Positions 1-9,346 of a DNA stretch of 38,587 bases are shown here, piece by piece (position 1 is the first letter of the stretch; each line of letters opens with the position of its first letter). The stretch covers positions 1 through 38,587 of the forward strand of contig JAAUQZ010000015.1 of the NCBI GenBank assembly GCA_012033355.1. The letters run 5' to 3'. The notes under the pieces were generated by a model. It made no database searches, was not told the DNA's origin, and was given only the letters and a program-made list of their open reading frames with translations. The stretch comes from Leptolyngbyaceae cyanobacterium RM1_406_9. GTDB lineage: Bacteria; Cyanobacteriota; Cyanobacteriia; Elainellales; Elainellaceae. The translations under genes and the position numbers were made by a program.

Positions 1-9
1 CTCTGCCAT

Positions 10-1019
10 TTACGATTCTTTTACCACTTGTTGCATGAATTCTAAAAAGCCGCCTTGATATTTTTTGGGCGCGAAATTCTTCCCAAAGTTTTTGAGTTCT
101 ACGAATTTTGCGCCGCACTTTTCTACAAACGTCTTTTGCTGAGCAATGCGTTCAAAATACTCACGCTGCATAATCGCATCGGCTCTGGCATCTCGTACAA
201 CAAACTCTGGATGCTGAAGCGGAAATTGGATTGCCTCGGTTGGCACATTGGCACGCCAGTCGAATTTGTCTTTGGTATGAGCCGAATCCAGACCAAAGCC
301 AATATTAGAAACAAGGTTAACCTTTGGAACGATACACAGCCCGTTATGAATCCAGTAGGAAAGTGTACATTGGTCGTCCCACGTACTAATTTCAACCCCT
401 TCATACGTTCGCTGAAGCCGCCAACGCCAGTCTTCAACGGCACGGCGATCGCCCAGTATATCAAACAGCCAGTCCTCGTCTCGAATGTTTGGCCACAGCT
501 TCATATCAGCATCATAGTGTTTCCAGGCTCGTCGCCAGCTTGCCCAGCCCCAGTAAAGGTTGTAGCGAGAGAAATAATAGCTATAGTCTGTGCGAAGCGT
601 GCCAACGTTTGGACGTGTTCCAGAAATTGCCATCACTCGTTCATCATCCTGGTAGCGCTCAAGCACCTCATCACAGAACTGAAAAAAGTTGGGTGAGGCA
701 CACAATCATCTTCAAAGACGATAGCTCGTTCAGCATTTTCAAATATCCAATTTAAGCCGCTGGCAATGCGATCTTTGCAGTTTAGATGTTGGTCGGCATA
801 GTTCTTTAACACCTCACAATCCCAATCAACTTGCTCGATAATGGCGCGAGCAGCAGCACATTGCTCCGCCTCTCCCGGTTTATCGGGTCGAGGGGCATTG
901 GCCACAACCAGAAGTTTAGAAGGTTTTGCTTGTCGGATTGCCTCAAACACTTTTTCCGTCGTGCTGGGGCGTTTGTAGATCAAAATAGCAACTGGGGTTT
1001 TTGTCCGCCAATCAACCAC
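10..1019 (-). CDS. Glycosyltransferase-like protein (HlpA-like), interrupted by a frameshift
   Basis: Two minus-strand reading frames join into one protein of about 335 residues. The N-terminal part opens with TPVAILIYKRP and carries a GT-A style acidic motif, FEDDCVPHPTFF. The C-terminal part continues with FFQFCDEVLERY and contains WGWASWRRAW and STWDDQ, typical of the sugar-transferase group often labelled hemolytic protein HlpA. The two halves overlap in the residues around PTFF, and adding one T to the T6 run (A6 at 682-687 on the plus strand) restores one frame. It probably transfers a sugar in exopolysaccharide synthesis in the cytoplasm. It is the last gene of a four-gene glycosyltransferase cluster and ends near the left window edge. 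The specific substrate cannot be told from sequence. Confidence 0.75.
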
Positions 1020-1072
1020 TGAAAAGCTCCTTTTTGACTATGGTTTTGACTATCGGGTTTAACAGTTACAAA

Positions 1073-2254
1073 TTACAAGCGGTTGCTTAGAATTCGGTCG
1101 TATATTGCTTCTAGTTTTGCAGTATTTGATTTGAGACTAAATTCTTGCTCAGCACGTTTGCGCCCAGCCATTGAGAAACGTTCTCTCAACTGAACATCAT
1201 TTAATATAGTCACCATGTGTTTGCCCAACATTTCCCAATCTCTTTCAGGTGCCAAAAATCCTGTTTCTCCATGCACTACAGCCTCTGGAATACCTGCATG
1301 AATTGAACCGACGACGGGCAAACCCATTGCCTGTGCCTCGTACACAACAATCGGAAGACCTTCAGAATCGCCATTTGCAGCAGTGACACTGGGTGTACAA
1401 AGCAAAAGCGAACGATTCATCAAATCTTTAACGGCTTCGGGTGGCTGTACTCCCAAGAAACGGTAACGTTTAAGGCAGCTTTGAGCCAGTTGTTCGAGCC
1501 GTTGCTGGAGCGGACCGCTACCCACAACGACTAGCTCTATTTCTGGCATGACGGCTTGCACCTGAGCCATAGCGCGAATCAGATATTCACATCCTTTCTT
1601 CTCAACCAAGCGTCCGACAAACATTACGATCGGTTCACGCTGAATGCTCAGATTTGGCGTAAATTTGTCGATATCTACGCCAATGTAATGAACCAAGATT
1701 TTGTCAGACGGGCACCCTTTATCAACAAGCTTTGAGCGAATAAACTCCGAAACGGCAATAAAGCAATTGGCAGATTTAAACAGGCGATCGCGCCTTTCCA
1801 GATAAAGGTCCCTAAAAAACTGCCCTCGCTTTTGAAAAAGATCGGTCAACTTGGCGCGTCCTGTGCTTTTATATTCCATGCCAGTCGCGTCGTTGCCGTG
1901 AAATGTGACAACCAGTGGAACATTTAGCTTCTTCGCTAACGGAAGACTCAACACCCCGTCTAAGCCAAAATGGGCATGAACGAGCTGAGGCGATCGCTTT
2001 TTAATCTCGCGAAACCAGCCAGGATGAGCAAACCCAGTTAGCTTAAAAGCCAATTTCCAGGGCGCAGGCTGCGAAACCAAATCGCTAAGCACAATACTCT
2101 TTTTTTGAGAAACCAAAGAATTAGCACCTGCAACCCGCGACATACCAACGTAAAACCCGCTGTATGTAGAAAGGCTCTCTACTTGAGCAGGAATGAAGGT
2201 TTCAGAATAAGGCAAGAGTAAATCGCGGTATATGGCAACAGTCCTGCTGTTCAT
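1073..2254 (-). CDS. Glycosyltransferase family 4 (GT-B fold)
   Basis: The 393-residue protein is complete. It starts with RDLLLPYSETFIPAQVESL, an N-terminal motif of GT4 enzymes of the WcaL type. It carries HAHFGLDG (residues 93-100), the phosphate-binding region GRLVEKKG (214-221) and the EX7E motif with Glu298 and Glu306, followed by a GLPVVGS segment. These are hallmarks of retaining nucleotide-sugar glycosyltransferases with two Rossmann domains. It likely adds a sugar to a lipid-linked polysaccharide intermediate on the cytoplasmic face of the membrane. It lies between the HpsE-like gene upstream and the HlpA-like gene downstream, all on the minus strand, which suggests one exopolysaccharide operon. 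Donor and acceptor are unknown. Confidence 0.88.
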   Translation of the reverse strand: MNSRTVAIYRDLLLPYSETFIPAQVESLSTYSGFYVGMSRVAGANSLVSQKKSIVLSDLVSQPAPWKLAFKLTGFAHPGWFREIKKRSPQLVHAHFGLDGVLSLPLAKKLNVPLVVTFHGNDATGMEYKSTGRAKLTDLFQKRGQFFRDLYLERRDRLFKSANCFIAVSEFIRSKLVDKGCPSDKILVHYIGVDIDKFTPNLSIQREPIVMFVGRLVEKKGCEYLIRAMAQVQAVMPEIELVVVGSGPLQQRLEQLAQSCLKRYRFLGVQPPEAVKDLMNRSLLLCTPSVTAANGDSEGLPIVVYEAQAMGLPVVGSIHAGIPEAVVHGETGFLAPERDWEMLGKHMVTILNDVQLRERFSMAGRKRAEQEFSLKSNTAKLEAIYDRILSNRL

Positions 2255-2332
2255 TAGCTTAGGGGTTTAGGTAAGGGATATTTACAGTTGCAGGAAATAA
2301 TGAGCAGGAAACAAATTTAGAAACAACTGATC

Positions 2333-3325
2333 TTACTCTTTAACAGGTTCAGCACATGGAAGAGGTTCGGAAGAGTATGCAGGAAGGTTTTTCCAAAGGT
2401 AAAAAGGGCTAACCAACCCACTCGTCAAACGTTCCATTTCACAGGCTGCTACCACATCTGTCTGAATTACTTTGTGTTTCTTAAAATAGAAAACAACAAC
2501 CTTGCGGAGATCGTTTAAAAAATAAACTGGGAAAATAAATGGTTTTTGCCAGGCTTTCGCCCGTGTCATGCGAATATGATGTTGAGCTAATCCGATGCTA
2601 CGAACGAGAGAGAGCAAGTAATCACGCTCAAGCCGCCACGCAGGTACTTCATGGTAGATGTGTAGCTTGGGATTATATAGAATTTCCCAACCAGCGTTTT
2701 GAACGTGGGCTAGAGACTCCATGTCTTCACCTTTTAAGCCCAATGACTTGCCGACAGGTCCTAGCAACAGGAGATTATCAGGAACACAATCGAGCCAGGC
2801 TTGCTTGCAAATAACTAGCCCTGCCCCCGGTGGTAACACTCGACCTTTACGGGTATTGTAGGAGAAGACCTTATTGCCTCGTTCAATAATGGCAAGATAG
2901 CTGGCAATTTGACGAAAATTGGGAGGGGGGTCAACTTCAAATTTGCCATGAATTTGACCACTAAATGCAGCCGCTTCAGGATGCGCTTTGCCAAAAGAGT
3001 AAGCCTCAGCTACCCAGTCGGGTGTGGGTAGATTGTCATCATCCAAAAAACCAATAAACTCCCCTTGGGATTCTTGGATAGCACGCTTTCGGGCAATGGA
3101 TGCGCCTTGCTTGGGTTCCAAGAAATATCTGAGCGGGAAAGCACGATCCCAGGTTGCTTGATACTGCCGAATTAGTTCGGCTGTGTCATCACTACTGTTG
3201 TTATCAACAATCACGATTTCCCAGTTGATGGATTCGGTGCCAACCTGCGATCGCAGTGCCTCCAGGATAGGGGGTATCTGCTCGGACTTATTGTAAGTAC
3301 GAATTGCTACAGAGAAGTCAACCAT
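2333..3325 (-). CDS. hpsE: Family 2 glycosyltransferase, hormogonium polysaccharide HpsE-like
   Basis: The 330-residue protein begins MVDFSVAIRTYNKSEQIPPI, the nucleotide-binding start of GT2 enzymes. It continues with VDNNSSDDT (residues 40-48) and the metal-binding FLDDDN motif near residue 95. Its overall pattern, including EPKQGASIARKRAI and PPGAGLVICKQAW, matches what I know of cyanobacterial HpsE. HpsE belongs to the cluster for the hormogonium polysaccharide that supports gliding motility. No other hps gene (minor pilins, HpsA) is seen here, so the symbol is by resemblance. It lies upstream of a GT4 gene in the same orientation. It could be another GT2 of the same subfamily acting in capsule synthesis. 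Confidence 0.78.
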   Translation of the reverse strand: MVDFSVAIRTYNKSEQIPPILEALRSQVGTESINWEIVIVDNNSSDDTAELIRQYQATWDRAFPLRYFLEPKQGASIARKRAIQESQGEFIGFLDDDNLPTPDWVAEAYSFGKAHPEAAAFSGQIHGKFEVDPPPNFRQIASYLAIIERGNKVFSYNTRKGRVLPPGAGLVICKQAWLDCVPDNLLLLGPVGKSLGLKGEDMESLAHVQNAGWEILYNPKLHIYHEVPAWRLERDYLLSLVRSIGLAQHHIRMTRAKAWQKPFIFPVYFLNDLRKVVVFYFKKHKVIQTDVVAACEMERLTSGLVSPFYLWKNLPAYSSEPLPCAEPVKE

Positions 3326-3678
3326 AGATTTTGTGGCTAAAAGTTAACAATGTTTCACACAAACCTGATGTAATCACCTTCGGATCACTCAAATCAGGAG
3401 GAAGGCTATGCTTACTTTACACTTCAAGCCTCACAGTACATAGGCAGGAATTGTCATACTGGTGCTTCCTGGACTTTAAAGTATGCTCTTAGCTCTCGTC
3501 ACCCACTCACCTGCTCATCTGACAATTCAAATTGTGCTTGAAAAACCTGAGAAACTCAATCAATTACTAGCAATAGTAGACATCTTCATCTAATTTTCTT
3601 CATTTTTACCCAAACTTCAACATGGATGAACATTCTCTAAGAAAACGAGTGGGGCACACTGTGCCCCACTCATTGTCG
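3326..3678. other. Intergenic region between two glycosyltransferase genes
   Basis: This gene-free stretch of about 350 bp separates the HpsE-like gene from the frameshifted GT2 gene. Apart from the hairpin at 3647-3671 I see no convincing open frame. It is AT-richer than the flanking genes and probably carries the promoter of the HpsE-like gene, but no clear -35/-10 pair can be assigned. Confidence 0.4.
3647..3671 (-). terminator. Hairpin downstream of the GT2 gene
   Basis: An 11-bp perfect stem, GAGTGGGGCAC paired with GTGCCCCACTC, encloses a 3-nt loop. It starts 8 bp beyond the stop codon of the minus-strand gene at 3679. On the minus strand a short T-rich stretch (GTTTTC) follows the stem. 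It fits a factor-independent terminator for that gene. Confidence 0.6.
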
Positions 3679-4670
3679 CTATGCGTTACTATTTTCGATT
3701 CTTCTTGGATCAAACTTCGCCCTAATTTTATGTACTATGAAAGCGCACATAAAGGATACTGGTTGAGTTCGGCGAATCGAGCCTAGATAGCGAAGCAGTG
3801 AGTTTAGAACAAATAGCGGATGCCTGAGAAGTGCCTTGAGTACAAGCGGCCATTGAATCTTTTTGAAGCTCTTTAACACCAATCCTTTGCAGATTCTAGG
3901 ATTGCAACCTTCCGCCATTAGTTTTACATAAATTGCTGGCAAATCTGCATACATACTTTTCACGAATACTTCTGGTTTTTTAGTGAAATGATGTTCCCCA
4001 GCAGTACACTCCAAATAGTTTTCTTGACTTACTTTAAATCCTCCTCTGACAGCGCAGTAGTAAGTCCAGTAAAGCTGCACAAATGCATTGTCTAGCCCTA
4101 GCTTCCAGTCCTGCAAAGCTTGCTTTGCTAATTTGGTTCGATATATTAATGCAGTTGTTAGTGACAAACCAGAGCCACCGCGCTTTTCTAAACAGTGTTC
4201 AAACAAAGGCTTGCCATTAGAAGAAAAACCATTTCCCTCTATGGAGAAACAACGATTAAAACGAACCTTACCCGTTTTTGCGAAATGACTAGAATAGTTT
4301 AGAAGCAGCAAACTTAAGTTAGGGCTGTGACTCAAATTCTTCAAAACATAGGCGATCGCTCATCATAAATTAGATCATCGTCGCTAATTGTCCACACATA
4401 TTTTCCGTTTGCTGCTTCGATACAATAAGCTATGTTTCTGACAGCTCCAATGTTCTTTGAGTGTCGGTTGAATTGAAACCTGACATCCTTAAATTCAGAT
4501 TGCCATTTTTCAACAACTTTGGGAGTATCGTCCGTAGAACAATTATCAGCAACTAAAATTTCACATTGCGCTTCAAATCCTCTGATAGCTCGTCTTAGCC
4601 AGCTTAACTGTTGGTTTAATAAGTTAGCTCGATTGAATGTTGGAATGGAGATAGATAAAAGTGTTTCCAT
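3679..4670 (-). CDS. Family 2 glycosyltransferase, interrupted by a frameshift
   Basis: The N-terminal frame (4341-4670) starts METLLSISIPTFNRANLLNQ. It contains ILVADNCSTDDT and the catalytic-site motif WTISDDDLIYDE, then runs into a stop. The downstream frame (3679-4344) continues without an obvious methionine start. Reading the second frame upstream gives AIAYVLKNLSHSPN, so adding one G at the GAG/CGATCGCC junction (HIP1 octamer at 4352-4359) gives DEAIAYVLKNL and a protein of about 330 residues. The C-terminal half has no recognisable motif beyond GT2-like length. It is the first gene of the exopolysaccharide cluster. The break is either a real lesion or a base-calling deletion. Confidence 0.72.
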
Positions 4671-5083
4671 CTTAGTGGTAGGCTCCTCTGATAAGTATGA
4701 AAAACTTACCCAGGAAACTTGAGCTTAAACTTGATAAGTCCTACACTTTTTTTGAATTGATAAACTCTGAAAATCGCGGAAAGTAGTGCTATATTAATTT
4801 TGCTTAAGGCTCGAAATAGGCGCGGTTTCAAGCAGAATTAATATCAGCAATTGCGCGTAAGATTTATTCAAATTTAATAGCCATTCAGTAATTATTCCTG
4901 AGTGGCACTTAATATATCATCCTCACATCACCCCAAATTTTAATGTTGATGTGCTTTACACAAACTTTAGGAGGAATTGTTGTAAACGTTAAGTTTGAAA
5001 GGAACATTTGAGAAGTGCTAGCCATAGAAGGGATGAGGAAAGTCTTACCTTCCCCATCCCTTCTATGGCTACAGCGATGAGCA
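4671..5083. other. AT-rich intergenic region
   Basis: About 410 bp lie between the GT cluster and the PstS-like gene. The only clear structure is the strong hairpin at 5020-5070. A short minus-strand frame at 4909-5115 overlaps that hairpin and the neighbouring gene end and has no family features, so it is not called. The promoter of the glycosyltransferase cluster probably lies just upstream of 4670. Confidence 0.4.
5020..5070 (-). terminator. Strong hairpin downstream of the PstS-like gene
   Basis: The arms AGCCATAGAAGGGATG and CATCCCTTCTATGGCT form a 16-bp perfect stem, extended by a partly paired inner segment around TCTTAC. It lies 13 bp beyond the stop of the minus-strand gene that ends at 5084. 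It probably terminates that transcript and insulates it from the cluster to the left. No long T tract follows, so it may act bidirectionally or as an mRNA-stabilising hairpin. Confidence 0.6.
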
Positions 5084-6118
5084 TCATTGCAGGCTAACGA
5101 ATCCTGCTTTAGCAATTAAATCTTGCCCTTGAGCGGTAAGCAGCATTTTGGCGTAAGCTTCGCCTGCTTGCTGATCTCGATCGCCACTTTGTTTGAAGAT
5201 TACCAGTAGCCGCCGACTGAGCGGGTATTCTCCACTCCGAAAGACCTCTGTGTTGACCTGGTTTCGCTTTGTTGGGCATTCTGACGCAGGAACCAACGCC
5301 CCTTGATAGGGAGCAATCAGGCTATCTGGCGTGTTGCCGATGGGCAGCGGTTTTACGCCGCACTGTGAAACGACTAGAGAAGCAGAAGACCAAAATATAC
5401 CTGATGGATCGTTGGCGATCGCCTGCACTGCCTCAGTTGTCGTTCCAATCAGCCTGAAATGTTCGCCGCTGTCCCTGGTTTCCTTGCCGTAAGTCTGAAT
5501 TGCCAAATTTGGACCGCCGACCTCCTGCCAGTTGGTAATTTCGCCTGCAAAAATTGCCTCGAACTGCTGAACCGTTAGCCCAGGAATATTTAAACTAGGG
5601 TTCACAATTACGGCTGGGCCGTCAATTGCCACTGGCACTTCCTTCAGGCTAACTCCTCGCCGCTCTGCTTCTTCTAATTCCTCCATTGTGACGGCACGGG
5701 AAGATTGGGCAAAGTCAATTTCGTTTCTGAGCAGCATGGCAATCCCACCCGGAGAACTGGGTGCCTCTCCGTCGGGGTCTTTGTAACGCAGTTGGAATTG
5801 TGGAAAAACGGTCTGAATTGCGGAATCTACATCTTTGCGAATGGGTGCCCAAACCGTGCTGCCGCCATAGCTGAACAGTCCGTTGGGAACATTTTCGACT
5901 TCGGCAAACGATCGGGCAGAGGTTTGAGCAAAAGAGGTTTGCTCAGCAGGAGTCTGGTCAGGAGCCGTTTGAGCAGGTAAAGGGACAGAATCAAGAGCCG
6001 GACAAAAAATTGCAAGGCTACCACCAAAATTGCAAAGACTAGATAGACCAATTACTACTAACGCCGTTGTAATTGCCAGAGCCAGAAGGAGAATTTTCGT
6101 CTCGTTTTTGCGCGTCAT
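5084..6118 (-). CDS. PstS-like phosphate-type substrate-binding protein
   Basis: From the ATG at 6118 the protein has 344 residues. A TTG five codons upstream is less likely. An N-terminal hydrophobic segment (ILLLALAITTALVVIGL) anchors or exports it, followed by a Thr/Gln/Pro-rich linker. The binding domain shows PstS-type features: FSYGGSTVWAPI, PGGIAMLLRNEIDFAQSSR, VPVAIDGPAVIVNPSL and IFAGEITNWQEVGG. These match periplasmic binding proteins of the phosphate ABC transporter family (PBP-like domain). No pstC, pstA or pstB gene is adjacent, so it is an orphan. It may capture phosphate or another anion, or act as a sensor. A hairpin follows the gene. Confidence 0.82.
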   Translation of the reverse strand: MTRKNETKILLLALAITTALVVIGLSSLCNFGGSLAIFCPALDSVPLPAQTAPDQTPAEQTSFAQTSARSFAEVENVPNGLFSYGGSTVWAPIRKDVDSAIQTVFPQFQLRYKDPDGEAPSSPGGIAMLLRNEIDFAQSSRAVTMEELEEAERRGVSLKEVPVAIDGPAVIVNPSLNIPGLTVQQFEAIFAGEITNWQEVGGPNLAIQTYGKETRDSGEHFRLIGTTTEAVQAIANDPSGIFWSSASLVVSQCGVKPLPIGNTPDSLIAPYQGALVPASECPTKRNQVNTEVFRSGEYPLSRRLLVIFKQSGDRDQQAGEAYAKMLLTAQGQDLIAKAGFVSLQ

Positions 6119-6287
6119 ATGTGGATGCTCCAATTGTTTGAGGAATGCATGGCGATCGCCGTCAATGCTACACCTGCCTGGAGATTCATCATCGACTTCA
6201 CCGTTTCCGGTCAGAGACGAAAAGCTTCCTTCTACCGCAGCTCAGCTAATCAGCGCTAATGGCTATGAAAGTAAAATTCCTTAACAT

Positions 6288-6779
6288 TTACACAACTGAG
6301 CCGTTAGTGACTGGCGCTCCAGATTTGGTCTGGTCGCGAGTCGCTCGTTCTTTTGCCAATAGGTTTACCGTGTCTCCCAGAGCGGTGGTGAGGCTGCGCC
6401 GAGTTTGAGCGTGGTCTGCTTGTTCTGCTTTGAGTGATTGGGTCAGGCGATCGCACTCCATCAGCGCTCTAACCAAATTTTCCTTAATCTCTGAGGGGCT
6501 TTGCAGTTGCTCCAGGTGCGCCTGAATTGCGGACTGAGTGATTTCATCGCTTGTAAAAGGTTGCGGCAACTGCTGAAGCTGTTGCAGTTCAGCTTTTAGC
6601 ATCTCAATTTGCTGTTGTGCTAGGCGCGCCTCGGTGCGCCGTTGCTGCGCTTCTGTTTCATAAAGCTTGCGCCAATTTGCAGCGCTTGCATATGCCTGAT
6701 CACGTTCTTGATTGACCTCAGCCAGCTTTTGCTGAAGTGCCTTGATCTCTAACAACCACTGTCTAACATCTTGAGACAT
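6288..6779 (-). CDS. Coiled-coil protein of unknown function
   Basis: The protein has 163 residues from the ATG at 6779. Residues 10 to about 75 form a Gln/Glu/Ala-rich coiled coil (KALQQKLAEVNQERDQAY, then AQQQIEMLKAELQQLQQL). A second helical stretch follows (RALMECDRLTQSLKAEQADH). It has no signal peptide or membrane segment, so it is probably cytoplasmic. The start lies about 35 bp after the stop of the M50 protease gene on the same strand, suggesting co-transcription. I do not recognise a named family; it looks like a small conserved cyanobacterial protein. No catalytic motif is visible. Confidence 0.65.
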   Translation of the reverse strand: MSQDVRQWLLEIKALQQKLAEVNQERDQAYASAANWRKLYETEAQQRRTEARLAQQQIEMLKAELQQLQQLPQPFTSDEITQSAIQAHLEQLQSPSEIKENLVRALMECDRLTQSLKAEQADHAQTRRSLTTALGDTVNLLAKERATRDQTKSGAPVTNGSVV

Positions 6780-6815
6780 TTCCACCAACTCCTCATGCAG
6801 CCCATGCTAGAGAGT

Positions 6816-8302
6816 CTAAAACAAAACTTGGCTGACAGATTGGGGAACTGGCAAAATAATGCTGACCAATAACCCCAACGCAATCAATCCCCACCAGTCA
6901 CGTTGATTGTCCAATTCACTGACATCATTCAGGGCAGGTTCGTCTACCACAGGAATGAAAAACAGTAAGATTGCCCAGAGGAAAAATTCTTGCTGAACAA
7001 ACGATAGAGCCAAAACCAGTAGCCGTGCAACCTGACCAATCACTGCACCCACTCGCTGTCCAAACATAGCGTGGACAATATGCCCCCCGTCAAGCTGACC
7101 CACAGGTACGAGATTTAGGGCTGTTACCAGCAATCCCAGGCAACCTGCTACTGCAACGGGGTGCAAACTAAGCGCTGTTGTTTCGGTTAACCCGTTGCCA
7201 AAGCTAGCTTACTCAACAAAGCTAGCAACAGCAAGCTAGGTTGAAAAGAGGTGACGTTCAAGATGCCAGATTCCTCTGTCAAGCTAACAGGGGTGGAGTG
7301 TGCCAATCCCCACAGCAACAACGGGACTGTAACCACAAAGCCTGCCATCGGTCCGGCAATTCCTACGTCAAATAGAGCTTTTCTATTGGGGACGGGAGAA
7401 CGCATTTGAATGAATGCACCAAAAGTCCCAAAGGGAAAGAAACCTGCTGGTGGAACCGGGATGAAGTAGGGCAAAGTGGCTCGAATTCGGTAGAAACGGG
7501 CTGTCAAATAGTGAGCTAGTTCGTGGGTTCCCAGGATAGCCATCAGCGCCAGAGCGTAGGGTAGACCGCTCAGCAGCAAAGCGCCAGTAATTTCTACGTC
7601 TTCGGTAGCCGCGCCTGAAAAGGAAACTCCTGCCAGCGTCGTGGTGAAAATTGTAGCGAGTAGCAGAGTCAGGGCTAAACCTGGGCGGGTTAGGGAAGAG
7701 GTAATTGCTTTTGTCGCCGCTTGAGCTTGAGGGTTGGGCACCAGGGCAAAGAAGGGTTTGCCGTTCATGCCTTCTTGAAACACGATTAGGAAGCGATCGC
7801 CAAAGTGCTTTTCTACATTCTCTCGAATTGTTTTGTAAGCTACTTCGGGTGAAGTTCGCAGTTGACCCCGACAGATCAAAGCCTGGGGACGATATTCAAC
7901 GTTTTGCAGATAGTAGATTGACCAGGGAAAACAGTTCTGTAGGGTGGCTTCTTCTTCTTTATCAATGGGTCGCAGGGTGGGACGCTTATCTACAGTAGGT
8001 GGGGCGATCGCCTGCTGCCCCTGGGACTGTGTCGGTGCCTGCGGCTCAACATTGGGTTTTGATGAGCGTCCCCATTGGATTAAAAACCAGTAGAGCAGCG
8101 GACAGAGAATAAACGGCCCAAGCAGCAGAATTGCTGGCATTGGCTCATTTTCTCCATTCACCCAAATCCAGCCTGTCCAGATAAAAGCAGGGGTCATCAT
8201 CACCAGCCACAATACCCAAATTGGAGTTCGGGTAATGCTAGCCACAGTCCGTTGGACGATGAAATATGTGAATATTCCCAAGAGGAGCAACCAGAAAATC
8301 AT
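6816..8302 (-). CDS. M50-family site-2 membrane metalloprotease, interrupted by a frameshift
   Basis: Two frames make one protein of about 495 residues. The first (7187-8302) has two N-terminal membrane segments, a soluble region and the zinc motif GTHELAHYLTARF (HEXXH). The second (6816-7166) has the partner motif VPVGQLDGGHIVHAMFG, in which LDG supplies the third ligand. Restoring one G where TTTGGCAACGGG is read (plus-strand CC at 7198-7199) gives LALGNGLTETTALSLHPVAV, a smooth join. The layout resembles plant plastid EGY proteases and their cyanobacterial relatives, which cleave membrane-bound substrates inside the bilayer. A coiled-coil gene follows on the same strand. Confidence 0.85.
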
Positions 8303-8653
8303 GCTGCGGGTCTCAATTTCTTCAACTCAATCGATCACTGATTGATCACTGGTAGATCTCCAGCATACCGCTTTCAACCAATCCTCACGGCAATGGATTC
8401 TAAAGCTTTGATTCAAACCCGCACAGAACAGAGGATTGCTGGTTCTAGTTATGAATGGGTGTGTGGCGGTGCAGCCACCACACACCCATTCATACCCGAA
8501 TTAGGCAACGCCTAGAACAGAACCTGCTCCACACAGCCTGACGAAACCAGCCAAGAGCTTCATAACTTCAGGATTAAGCAGAACACTATTTGAATTAACC
8601 CTATTAAAATAATCATTCTACAATTGATTTAGCTGATTACTGTCAAACCGATT
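8303..8653. promoter_or_regulatory. Divergent promoter region with a long hairpin
   Basis: About 350 bp separate the M50 gene (minus) from the metallo-beta-lactamase-fold gene (plus), so both promoters must lie here. A perfect 15-bp inverted repeat sits at 8452-8491: TGAATGGGTGTGTGG pairs with CCACACACCCATTCA around a 10-nt centre. No gene was found. The position of the hairpin between divergent genes is unusual for a terminator. Confidence 0.45.
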
Positions 8654-9346
8654 TTGAACGATCAGATTACTACGAAGCAACCGCGTGAAGTTTTTGAAGA
8701 TGTGTTTGCGTTTCCACCTAACCGCGACACGATGGGAGGAACGGCTTACTTAATTCGCCAAACTGGGGGTCAGTCTGAGGATATTTCTGAGAATATTTTG
8801 GTTGACTGTCCTGCCTGGGAGTTGACCCACCAGACCTTTTTGCAAGAACAAGGTGGCGTTCGCTGGCTTTTTCTGACTCACCGGGGCGGCATTGGCAGGG
8901 TGCGCGAGATTCAGCAACGATTTGGCTGTGAGGTGCTGATTCAAGAACAGGAAGCTTATTTGCTGCCGGGTGTTGAGCTAACTCGGTTTCAGCAAGATTT
9001 TCAAATTAATCAGCAGGGCCATGCAATTTGGACATCGGGACATTCTCCTGGCTCTGCTTGCCTGTATTGCGATCGCCACAGCGGAATTCTTTTTACAGGA
9101 CGGCATCTGCTACCTAACCAGCACGGCGATCCCACTCCCCTGAGAATTGCTAAGACTTTCCACTGGCCCAGACAAATCCAGAACGTTCAGCGAATCATTG
9201 ACCAGTTCACGCCAGAAACGCTCAGCTTCATTTGCCCAGGAGCCAACACCGGTTTTCTCCGAGGCAAACGAGCGATTGACCAGGCTTATCAGCGGTTATC
9301 TCTCCTTGACCTGTCCGCTCACCTGCAAGTCAAACCTTTGCTATAG
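8654..9346 (+). CDS. Metallo-beta-lactamase-fold protein lacking most metal ligands
   Basis: The 230-residue protein shows the MBL outline: ENILVDCP, WLFLTHRGGIG, the GHSPGSACLY turn and a final FICPGANTGFLRG segment. The canonical HXHXDH metal site is reduced to HRGGIG, and the usual TGD aspartate position reads TGRHLL. Only the GHSPGS histidine is clearly kept. It is therefore probably not a standard zinc hydrolase and may be a binding or structural paralogue. The start is uncertain: TTG at 8654 is the first start-like codon after an in-frame stop at 8630, and a GTG some 16 codons later is possible. It is divergent from the M50 gene. Confidence 0.75.
   Translation: MNDQITTKQPREVFEDVFAFPPNRDTMGGTAYLIRQTGGQSEDISENILVDCPAWELTHQTFLQEQGGVRWLFLTHRGGIGRVREIQQRFGCEVLIQEQEAYLLPGVELTRFQQDFQINQQGHAIWTSGHSPGSACLYCDRHSGILFTGRHLLPNQHGDPTPLRIAKTFHWPRQIQNVQRIIDQFTPETLSFICPGANTGFLRGKRAIDQAYQRLSLLDLSAHLQVKPLL

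Noticed and set aside
682-4365. Programmed -1/+1 frameshifting in the glycosyltransferase genes
   Set aside because: No conserved slippery heptamer with a downstream structure is seen, and the same kind of loss affects unrelated genes across the window.
4909-5115. Minus-strand frame of 68 residues
   Set aside because: It overlaps the terminator hairpin and the end of the PstS-like gene and shows no domain.
5084-6118. A complete phosphate (pst) transport operon
   Set aside because: Only a PstS-like protein is present; no permease or ATPase genes are adjacent.
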